Shown here: positions 1-4,828 of the stretch, in pieces
Layout of the letters: every line of letters begins with the position of its first letter
Position numbering within the stretch: position 1 is the first letter of the stretch
Assembly (NCBI GenBank): GCA_020058355.1
Contig: JAGVEG010000079.1
Location: forward strand, 1-7,562
Length of the DNA: 7,562 nt
DNA from: Candidatus Berkelbacteria bacterium
GTDB taxonomy: Bacteria; Patescibacteriota; UBA1384; CAILIB01
Direction: 5' to 3'
Made by a program: the position numbers and the translations under genes
Notes under the pieces: model-generated
Told to the model about the DNA's origin: nothing
The model's input: the letters and a program-made list of their open reading frames with translations, nothing else
Databases searched by the model: none

Positions 1-243
1 AACATCGGTAAGCTCATGGCATTGCCAGAAGGAAGTCCTACAGTCTTCAACATTGAAGATCCTGAGAAGCTTCAGGGCCAGCAGGCATTCTTCAAGGGTT
101 CAGAGAAGGGTGATCAGCTCGTTGTGTTCTCAGAATCAGCAAAGGCAATCATCTACAGCCCATCACGTAACATCATTGTTAACGCAGGTCCTGTAACCTT
201 CGATTCTGATCCAGCAGCAGAGGCGTCTCCAGCGGCCAACTAA
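1..243 (+). CDS. 3' end of a CPR-type small-domain protein (5' end outside the window)
   Basis: The frame is open from base 1, so the gene starts upstream; the ATG at 16 is internal. The visible 80 residues contain a compact domain with 'QQAFFKGSEKGDQLVVF' followed by 'KAIIYSPSRNIIVNAGPV', then a short Asp/Ala/Pro-rich tail and a TAA stop. I recognise this pattern from small secreted or membrane-anchored proteins in Patescibacteria genomes, where the N-terminus usually carries one transmembrane helix, but that part is not visible. The domain also occurs, more divergent, in the minus-strand protein at 2099-2896 (residues about 70-128), which supports it as a real recurring module. Its function is unknown. 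A terminator follows 10 bases after the stop, so it ends its transcript. Confidence 0.75.
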   Translation, partial: NIGKLMALPEGSPTVFNIEDPEKLQGQQAFFKGSEKGDQLVVFSESAKAIIYSPSRNIIVNAGPVTFDSDPAAEASPAAN

Positions 244-253
244 GTACCGCATG

Positions 254-280
254 AAAACCCCCGCGGAATCGGGGGTTTTT
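254..280 (+). terminator. Rho-independent terminator after the first gene
   Basis: AAAACCCCCG (254-263) pairs with CGGGGGTTTT (270-279) around a six-base loop, and the 3' arm runs into a T tract ending at 280. The A-rich 5' arm means it could also act on the minus strand. It lies just downstream of the stop at 243 and separates that gene from the antiporter. Confidence 0.9.
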
Positions 281-343
281 GCTGTAATGAGTGAGTCTAC
301 TTAGGATCCCGCCTGCTTGCAGTGCGTCATTCTGGGGAAAGTT

Positions 344-352
344 TGGTAAACT
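344..352 (+). promoter_or_regulatory. Candidate extended -10 promoter for the antiporter gene (possibly leaderless)
   Basis: TGGTAAACT is an extended -10 (TGn followed by TAAACT, four of six consensus bases). The A of the ATG at 359 lies seven bases past its last T, about where transcription would start, so the mRNA may have no leader. There is no Shine-Dalgarno sequence before the ATG. No good -35 box lies at 16-18 bp. The motif is short, so this is tentative. Confidence 0.4.
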
Positions 353-358
353 AAGTGT

Positions 359-2029
359 ATGAGTATATATCTACAGATCAGTTTGGTGCTTGTTATTGCT
401 GCGGTTGTAGCAACGGCTATGCGGGCAATCCGGCAGCCACTTATTATCGGCCACATCGTTACCGGACTTCTTGTTGGTCCATATTTGCTGAATATCCTGC
501 ATGATGGTGAAATCTTTCAGGTGTTCTCACACCTGGGTATTGCCTTCCTCCTTTTTGTAATTGGTCTTTCACTCAACCCACGTGTAGTGCGTGAAGTTGG
601 AAAAGTATCGGTCATCACCGGTCTTGGGCAGGTGGCCTTTACTGCGGGAATCGGCTATTTTCTTGTTCGCTTATTCGGGTATGGAAGCGTTGAGTCAATC
701 TATGTTGCCGTTGCCCTAACCTTCAGCAGTACGATTATCATCCTGAAACTTCTATCCGATAAGCGTGAACTTGCAACGCTTCATGGAAAGATTGCAACTG
801 GGTTTTTGCTCGTCCAGGATTTGGTCGCAACCTTAATCTTGATTGCCGTGACCGCCTTTGCTCAGGGTGGTGAACTTCTTGAGGTTACATGGCGCCTTAC
901 ATTAAGTGGGCTCATTTTGGGGGGTATCTTGGTGGGTTGTACGCGCTGGCTTATCCCCAAACTTGGTCACTTCTTCGCGTCATCCCAGGAGTTCCTCTTC
1001 CTCTTTTCACTGGCGTGGGGATTCGGTGTGGCTGCCTTGTTCAAGCAGTACAACTTCTCCCTGGAGATAGGGGCACTTGTGGCTGGTGTAAGCCTGGCTG
1101 CAACTCCGTACAGTCATGAGATTGCTTCGAAAATGCGTCCGCTGCGTGATTTCTTTATCATCATGTTCTTTATCGTGTTGGGCTCAACGCTGCAGTTCGG
1201 AAGTCTCGGCTCTCTCTGGCAATCAGCACTTGCTCTTTCTCTCTTTGTCCTTGTCGGAAATCCACTTATTGTCATGGCTATACTTGGATTCATGGGATAT
1301 ACGAAAGAAACAGGCTTTAAGTCAGGGCTTGCTGTTGCACAAATTAGTGAGTTCTCGCTCGTACTTGTATTGCTCGGATTAGGGGTCGGGCATGTGAGTC
1401 AGGAGGTTGTTTCTTTGGTAACGCTCGTTGGCTTAGTTACTATTGCCGGTTCCTCGTACCTAATTCTTTACGCAGATAGTATCTATAAACTACTTTCGCC
1501 GATCCTCAGAATTTTTGAGAGAAAGCACATTCGCGCAGCACGAAAGAAAGATAGGCAGCACCAGCTTATTCTCTTTGGGTACCGCAAGGCGGGACTTCAC
1601 TTTGTTGAGGCATTTAGTAAGCACCTGAACTACCCATTCCTTGTTATTGATTATGATCCAGAGATGCTCGACAAGTTGATCCAAAAGAAGGTTGATGTGC
1701 AGTATGGTGATGCAAATAATTCGGAATTTCTTGATGAACTCGAGCTCGACTCAGCCGAAGTAGTGATCTCAAGTATTTCGGACTTTGCGACCAATCTACT
1801 CATAACCACAAAGGTTAAGTCAGCTAGTCCTACTGCATTGATGATTGCCATGTCTGATGATGCGGAAGATACAAAGGAGCTGTATGCGGCTGGGGCAAAC
1901 TACGTAATTATGCCTCACTACCTGGGTGGAACAAAGGTGAGCACCCTTGTTGCAAAGCATGGCTTTGATGATCAGATGTTCTTACGCGAGAAGACAAAGC
2001 ACCTCTCATTCCTTGATTCAATTGCCTAG
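359..2029 (+). CDS. CPA2-family cation/proton antiporter with RCK/TrkA-N domain (Kef-type)
   Basis: This 556-residue membrane protein is predicted to exchange K+ or Na+ for protons across the cytoplasmic membrane. Residues 1 to about 375 form the Na+/H+-exchanger domain with many hydrophobic helices. Family motifs include 'RQPLIIGHIVTGLLVGP' (25-41), 'SSTIIILK' (123-130), 'LVQDLVA' (151-157, with the Q-D pair of the ion site) and 'QISEFSLVL' (328-336). Residues about 402-520 form a Rossmann-like RCK_N/TrkA_N domain with 'LILFGY', an acidic strand end 'VIDYD' (429-433) and 'YGDANN' (449-454). The glycine loop reads GYRKAG rather than the usual GYGRVG, so one glycine is replaced by Arg409. There is no TrkA_C domain; the protein stops soon after RCK_N. 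The ion specificity cannot be read from sequence. The start is the ATG that keeps a natural N-terminal helix; no Shine-Dalgarno is present. Confidence 0.92.
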   Translation: MSIYLQISLVLVIAAVVATAMRAIRQPLIIGHIVTGLLVGPYLLNILHDGEIFQVFSHLGIAFLLFVIGLSLNPRVVREVGKVSVITGLGQVAFTAGIGYFLVRLFGYGSVESIYVAVALTFSSTIIILKLLSDKRELATLHGKIATGFLLVQDLVATLILIAVTAFAQGGELLEVTWRLTLSGLILGGILVGCTRWLIPKLGHFFASSQEFLFLFSLAWGFGVAALFKQYNFSLEIGALVAGVSLAATPYSHEIASKMRPLRDFFIIMFFIVLGSTLQFGSLGSLWQSALALSLFVLVGNPLIVMAILGFMGYTKETGFKSGLAVAQISEFSLVLVLLGLGVGHVSQEVVSLVTLVGLVTIAGSSYLILYADSIYKLLSPILRIFERKHIRAARKKDRQHQLILFGYRKAGLHFVEAFSKHLNYPFLVIDYDPEMLDKLIQKKVDVQYGDANNSEFLDELELDSAEVVISSISDFATNLLITTKVKSASPTALMIAMSDDAEDTKELYAAGANYVIMPHYLGGTKVSTLVAKHGFDDQMFLREKTKHLSFLDSIA

Positions 2030-2045
2030 CCTTCTTAGGAGAAAT

Positions 2046-2079
2046 AAAACTGCCAGGAGAATAATCTCCTGGCAGTTTT
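2046..2079. terminator. Bidirectional terminator between convergent genes
   Basis: A perfect 15-bp inverted repeat, AAAACTGCCAGGAGA (2046-2060) and its complement (2065-2079), encloses a four-base ATAA loop. The A run on one side and T run on the other make it work for both strands. It sits 16 bases after the antiporter stop and 19 bases after the stop of the convergent minus-strand gene. Confidence 0.93.
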
Positions 2080-2098
2080 CATAGGCAACTTCTCAGTG

Positions 2099-2896
2099 TT
2101 ACTCGCCAACCACAACGATGATTTCAGTATCTGCAGGAACTTCTTCGCTGCTAAACTGGCTCTTCAGAGGGTACTTTAGTGCGGTTGCGATAGTGGTGGC
2201 AAGGGCCTTAGCGGACTCTGAGCGGTAGACTACCTGGGATGAAAGGGTCTGCTTGGTAGCTGTGCGGGAAGCGGCAGTGTACTGACCCTGCACCTCGGCA
2301 GTGAGGCTGTTTTCTACGGTTTGGGTTTTCCCAACGGTAGTGGTGGCATTAATCCAGGAAAGCTTCACAGGGGCCGCTGCAGCTGAAGGACTTGGCGAAG
2401 GACTCGTAGTAGGAGTTGGTGTGCTTGTAGGGCTTGCTACAGGGCTTGGAGAGGTTTCTGGAGTTGCGGTTGCCTCAGGAGCTGGTGTTGCCGCAAGTGC
2501 TGAGGTTTCCTCCAGGGGACTATTATCACTTAGAGCAATTACTTTATCGCCATCAGTACGGAAAAGAATGAAGATCTTCGATTCCTCGTAGGCAAGGACT
2601 ACATCATTCTTCTGAGCACGGGCAAAGAATGCGTTCTTGGGAACGGTGGTGGTGTCAGCAATAACGAAGAGGCGAGGGGCTTCTTTACCAACGGTCGTGC
2701 GGGTAGCTACGCGCTTTTGAATCTCGGCAGGGTCAGTAGTTGGTTTGTTGGTAGCTTCTTTCTCAGTTGAAGTAGTCTTTGCGGGTTGATTGAGGAGGAT
2801 GCTGCTTCCCACAACAACTGCAAGGCCCAGGGCCACAGTGAAGAGAGAGAAGACAACAGTCTTGGGAACGCGGGTTTCACGGGTGTTTTGAGCCAT
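2099..2896 (-). CDS. Membrane-anchored protein with CPR-type small domain and LytR_C-like domain
   Basis: The product has 265 residues from the ATG at 2896; an in-frame GTG at 2902 would add two. Neither has a good Shine-Dalgarno. In GTG-based numbering, one transmembrane helix spans about 15-37 with positive residues before it, so the rest probably faces outside. Residues about 70-128 resemble the domain in the gene at 1-243 ('KNAFFARAQKNDVVLAYEES'). Residues about 133-177 are a Pro/Ala/Ser/Thr linker with repeated TP and SP dipeptides. Residues about 178-267 look like LytR_C: an N-terminal strand ('VKLSWINAT'), 'QVVYRSESAKALATTIATAL' in the middle and the ending 'EIIVVVGE'. LytR_C occurs at the C-terminus of LytR-CpsA-Psr wall-ligase proteins, but no catalytic LCP domain is present here, so a wall-ligase reaction should not be assumed. 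A cell-envelope role is inferred. Confidence 0.8.
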   Translation of the reverse strand: MAQNTRETRVPKTVVFSLFTVALGLAVVVGSSILLNQPAKTTSTEKEATNKPTTDPAEIQKRVATRTTVGKEAPRLFVIADTTTVPKNAFFARAQKNDVVLAYEESKIFILFRTDGDKVIALSDNSPLEETSALAATPAPEATATPETSPSPVASPTSTPTPTTSPSPSPSAAAAPVKLSWINATTTVGKTQTVENSLTAEVQGQYTAASRTATKQTLSSQVVYRSESAKALATTIATALKYPLKSQFSSEEVPADTEIIVVVGE

Positions 2897-2972
2897 ATGC
2901 ACTAGCGTACCTGTTTTTTATGAGCAAGAAAACCAAGTGATTATTTGAGTAGTGCTTTAATCTGATACAGGG

Positions 2973-3001
2973 TTGTCGGATTGCTCAGAATTCGCTAAGG
3001 T
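2973..3001 (+). promoter_or_regulatory. Candidate promoter for the tRNA-Gln region
   Basis: TTGTCG (2973-2978, four of six -35 consensus bases) and TAAGGT (2996-3001, fitting TANNNT) are 17 bp apart. A transcript starting near 3008 would run through all four truncated tRNA copies, the intact tRNA-Gln and its terminator, giving a precursor of roughly 480 bases. The -10 box is weak, and a promoter nearer the intact tRNA is not excluded. Confidence 0.35.
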
Positions 3002-3036
3002 TTTAGTGTACAGATTTCGTGTACCAGACCAAGTCA

Positions 3037-3048
3037 TGGGGATTGGCC
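3037..3048 (+). pseudogene. Truncated tRNA-Gln 5' copy 1
   Basis: TGGGGATTGGCC matches the first 12 bases of the intact tRNA-Gln at 3387. Beyond this the sequence diverges into GC-rich bases with a short GTGC/GCAC hairpin. No anticodon arm, T arm or 3' acceptor strand follows. The preceding bases, CAGACCAAGTCA (3025-3036), nearly match those before copy 4. Confidence 0.75.
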
Positions 3049-3086
3049 GCAGTGCGAAGCACGGGCAATCACCGGCTTAAACATTA

Positions 3087-3106
3087 TGGGGATTGGCCAA
3101 GTGGTA
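3087..3106 (+). pseudogene. Truncated tRNA-Gln 5' copy 2
   Basis: The first 20 bases of tRNA-Gln are reproduced exactly, and the match ends after GTGGTA in the D loop. The tRNA would continue AGGC; this copy continues TCGCTTCGCTC. An AACCT-TTC-AGGTT hairpin follows at about 3120-3132. The 3' two-thirds of the tRNA is absent. Confidence 0.85.
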
Positions 3107-3170
3107 TCGCTTCGCTCAGAACCTTTCAGGTTCAAACGCTCCGCTCCACTCGCCGCAATCAACTACCTAA

Positions 3171-3196
3171 AACAAAGTACACAAGTGTACTTTGTT
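3171..3196. repeat. 12-bp palindrome in the leader of copy 3
   Basis: AACAAAGTACAC (3171-3182) and GTGTACTTTGTT (3185-3196) are exact reverse complements separated by AA. As RNA this is a stable hairpin nine bases before truncated copy 3. There is no following T tract, so it is not a typical terminator. Confidence 0.85.
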
Positions 3197-3204
3197 CCAG
3201 CTAG

Positions 3205-3224
3205 TGGGGATTGGCCGAGTGGTA
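3205..3224 (+). pseudogene. Truncated tRNA-Gln 5' copy 3
   Basis: It matches 19 of the first 20 bases of tRNA-Gln; the one change is A to G at 3217. It ends at the same D-loop base as copies 2 and 4. It is immediately followed by a sequence complementary to its own D-arm half (3237-3246). The leader in front is the same as that in front of the intact tRNA. Confidence 0.85.
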
Positions 3225-3246
3225 TCACTAGCGTTCACCACTCGGC
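3214..3246 (+). repeat. Inverted repeat pairing the D-arm half of copy 3
   Basis: GCCGAGTGGT (3214-3223), part of truncated copy 3, is exactly complementary to ACCACTCGGC (3237-3246), with a 13-base loop. The fragment is therefore locked in its own hairpin instead of being free to form a tRNA D arm. After copy 4 a weaker version exists (AGTGG with CCACT). Confidence 0.8.
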
Positions 3247-3265
3247 ACTTACAAATGATTTAAGC

Positions 3266-3288
3266 CTGTACACACTGCGTGTGCACAG
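3266..3288 (+). repeat. Imperfect hairpin in the leader of copy 4
   Basis: CTGTACACAC (3266-3275) and GTGTGCACAG (3279-3288) pair at nine of ten positions (one A-C mismatch) around a TGC loop. The leader of copy 1 has a shorter GTACA/TGTAC hairpin (3008-3024). Both are followed by nearly the same bases before the tRNA fragment, so leaders 1 and 4 form a second leader type. Confidence 0.65.
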
Positions 3289-3298
3289 ACCAAAATCA

Positions 3299-3318
3299 TG
3301 GGGATTGGCCAAGTGGTA
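3299..3318 (+). pseudogene. Truncated tRNA-Gln 5' copy 4
   Basis: The first 20 bases of tRNA-Gln are reproduced exactly, again ending after GTGGTA. It continues into CGCTCCGCTCCACTCGCC, a stretch also found downstream of copy 2. The leader CAGACCAAAATCA resembles that of copy 1. No 3' tRNA half is present. Confidence 0.85.
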
Positions 3319-3406
3319 CGCTCCGCTCCACTCGCCTCAATCAACTACCTAAAACAAAGTACACAAGTGTACTTTGTTCCAGCTAGTGGGGATTGGCCAA
3401 GTGGTA
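3318..3406 (+). repeat. 89-bp direct repeat, copy B
   Basis: This is the partner of 3136-3224 (87 of 89 bases identical). It provides the whole 5' leader and first 20 bases of the intact tRNA-Gln. Sequence identity stops exactly where the truncated copies stop, in the D loop. Confidence 0.95.
3353..3378. repeat. 12-bp palindrome in the leader of the intact tRNA-Gln
   Basis: This is an identical second copy of the palindrome at 3171-3196, ending eight bases before the mature 5' end of tRNA-Gln. In a precursor transcript it would form a hairpin next to the RNase P cleavage site. Confidence 0.85.
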
Positions 3407-3460
3407 AGGCAGCGGGTTCTGGTCCCGTCATCGGGGGTTCGAATCCCTCATCCCCAGCCA
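3387..3460 (+). tRNA. tRNA-Gln(CTG), CCA encoded
   Basis: A full cloverleaf can be drawn. The seven-pair acceptor is TGGGGAT with ATCCCCA, and the D stem is GCC/GGC. The anticodon stem is GCGGG/CCCGT with loop TTCTGGT, giving anticodon CTG, which reads the Gln codon CAG. The T stem is GGGGG/CCCTC with loop TTCGAAT. The discriminator is G at 3457 and CCA is encoded at 3458-3460. The U1-A72 pair and G73 match bacterial glutamine tRNAs, and the sequence closely resembles that of E. coli tRNA-Gln. It is the only complete tRNA in the window and the last of five copies of its 5' end. A TTG-anticodon partner for CAA codons is not seen here. Confidence 0.96.
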
Positions 3461-3462
3461 AA

Positions 3463-3490
3463 GAAAATACACCCGTTATGGGTGTTTTTT
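3463..3490 (+). terminator. Rho-independent terminator after tRNA-Gln
   Basis: ACACCC (3469-3474) pairs with GGGTGT (3480-3485) around GTTAT, followed by a T run to 3490 and preceded by an A-rich stretch. It begins just after the encoded CCA and ends the tRNA transcript. Confidence 0.85.
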
Positions 3491-3684
3491 CTTGTTTGTA
3501 GTCACAGTAAACTATCCAGAATCTGCTTACTAAAAGTTTAATTCAAGACCCATGAACAGAAATTCGTTAGAATAATATATTCACTATTCCAGAATATATA
3601 CTTATTTTAGAACAAAGAGTATAGTAATTCCAGCCATGTACTCGCTTGTCAGGCGTGGTCTACTTCACTGACTAACGTTATAGC
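3491..3684. other. AT-rich intergenic region upstream of the Fic gene
   Basis: No gene is visible in these 194 bases. It contains an inverted repeat, ATATATTC (3575-3582) and GAATATAT (3592-3599), with a nine-base spacer. It also has an imperfect direct repeat, ACTATCCAGAAT (3511-3522) and ACTATTCCAGAAT (3583-3595). These could be operator-like elements for the Fic gene. A TAACGT (3673-3678) ends seven bases before the Fic ATG, the same spacing as before the antiporter gene, but it matches a -10 box poorly. Confidence 0.5.
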
Positions 3685-4782
3685 ATGCCAAAAGTACCTT
3701 TTGACCTTCCAGGTTTACCGCCTCAGATTGACTATACAACCCTAATCCCATTACTAACCTCTGCACGAGATGCAGTGGCCCGTTACGATGAGGTGGTGAA
3801 ACGCCTTCCTAATCCTGATTTGATTAGACGAACCTTTGCCACACAAGAAGCCGTCCTCAGTTCTCAAATAGAAGGAACACAGGCTACGCTTGAGGAAGTT
3901 CTTGAGCTCGATGCCTCAGAAGCTAATGGTGAAGAAAATGAAAAGCTGAAGGATTATCGCGAGATTTCAAACTATAGAAAGGCTATTAAAACGGGGAGGA
4001 GCTTGTTATCAGAGAGACCACTGTCAGAGAATGTCATCAAAGACCTGCATAGAGTGCTACTAGATTCTGTAAGGGGCAAAAATAAGCAACCAGGTGAATT
4101 TCGTACTCATCAAGTTCATATCGGTCCACCAGGTGCAACACTTGAAGAAGCGACGTATGTGCCACCTGCCCATGCTGAGATTCCTCGTCTGTTCTCAAAT
4201 CTTGTGAATTATCTTCACAATGAAGAGGTTCCGGATCCATTAATCCAAGTAGCGGTGGCCCATTACCAGTTTGAAGCCATTCATCCCTTTTCAGATGGTA
4301 ATGGTCGTGTTGGGCGCCTACTCATACCACTCTTTCTTTACGAAAAGGGCATTACAGCGTATCCAAACCTCTACCTTTCGGAGTTCCTTGAGAACCATCG
4401 TAGAGATTACTACGCAATGTTGAACGGTGTTAGTGAGCGAGGTGAATGGGTGTTTTGGATAGAATTCTTTCTTAGGGCAATCAGAGAGCAGGCCAAGAAG
4501 TCGCAGGAGCGCGCAGAAAAGGTTGAGAGGCTATATAGGGAATTACATGTCAGATTGCCTGAGTTTAACTCACGATACGCCTCAGTCTTCTTGGAAGATC
4601 TATTTTCAAGTCCGGTGTTTACCGCTCAAAGTATTGGTAGGTACGCCAAAATTAACAACAAGCAAACACTGTATACTCTTATAGAGAAATTTGTGAAAGC
4701 GGGTATTGTAACAGTAGTTGACCCTACAAAAGGAAGAAATAGAGTATTTATCTTTGAGCCATTATTGAAGATTCTGGAATAA
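3685..4782 (+). CDS. Class II Fic-domain protein (predicted AMP transferase)
   Basis: This 365-residue protein is predicted to transfer AMP from ATP to hydroxyl groups on target proteins in the cytoplasm. The N-terminal region (about 10-90) is Fic_N-like and contains the inhibitory motif S59-x3-E63-G64 ('SSQIEGT'), whose glutamate blocks productive ATP binding in class II Fic proteins. The Fic core carries the intact motif at 200-211, 'HPFSDGNGRVGR', with H200, D204, N206, R208 and R211. The flap region includes 'THQVHIGPPG' (141-150). The C-terminus (about 300-365) looks like a winged helix ('TAQSIGRYAKINNKQTLYTLIEKF' pattern), typical of this subgroup. Length and order are normal for the family. 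There is no adjacent antitoxin gene; inhibition appears to be intramolecular. No Shine-Dalgarno precedes the ATG. Target proteins cannot be predicted. Confidence 0.93.
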   Translation: MPKVPFDLPGLPPQIDYTTLIPLLTSARDAVARYDEVVKRLPNPDLIRRTFATQEAVLSSQIEGTQATLEEVLELDASEANGEENEKLKDYREISNYRKAIKTGRSLLSERPLSENVIKDLHRVLLDSVRGKNKQPGEFRTHQVHIGPPGATLEEATYVPPAHAEIPRLFSNLVNYLHNEEVPDPLIQVAVAHYQFEAIHPFSDGNGRVGRLLIPLFLYEKGITAYPNLYLSEFLENHRRDYYAMLNGVSERGEWVFWIEFFLRAIREQAKKSQERAEKVERLYRELHVRLPEFNSRYASVFLEDLFSSPVFTAQSIGRYAKINNKQTLYTLIEKFVKAGIVTVVDPTKGRNRVFIFEPLLKILE

Positions 4783-4828
4783 CTAGTAGAGGATATCTCG
4801 TGAACCAATTTCTTACGCCGAGCATAGG

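Larger units (their letters stand above)
3136..3224 (+). repeat. 89-bp direct repeat, copy A
   Basis: This segment matches 3318-3406 at an offset of 182 bp with only two mismatches (3154 and 3217). It runs from ACGCTCCGCTCC through a 12-bp palindrome into the first 20 bases of tRNA-Gln, so copy A ends in truncated copy 3 and copy B ends in the intact tRNA. Confidence 0.95.

Noticed and set aside
2301..2591. 96-codon plus-strand open frame
   Set aside because: It is the antisense of the Pro/Ala/Ser/Thr linker of the minus-strand LytR_C gene, whose low complexity keeps the opposite frame open.
3087..3160. Copy 2 as a complete degenerate tRNA, because GGTTCAAA at 3129-3136 resembles a T loop
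   Set aside because: Flanking bases do not form a T stem, the offset from the 5' end is wrong, and no 3' acceptor strand follows.
3037..3406. CRISPR-like array of five short repeats
   Set aside because: Spacings vary widely, the repeat is the 5' end of a tRNA, the spacers themselves contain repeats, and no cas gene is in the window.
3019..3501. Three overlapping plus-strand open frames of 61-88 codons
   Set aside because: They run through the tRNA fragments, palindromes and the intact tRNA. The repeated peptide pieces are simply translations of the repeats.
3585..4781. TATTCCAGAAT at 3585 and its reverse complement at 4771 as terminal inverted repeats of an element carrying the Fic gene
   Set aside because: Only 11 bp, the right copy lies in the Fic coding sequence, and there is no target duplication or recombinase. 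Chance is plausible at this distance.
3685..4782. Fic gene as part of a Fic toxin-antitoxin pair
   Set aside because: No small antitoxin gene lies on either side, and the inhibitory S-x3-E-G motif is inside the protein itself (class II).
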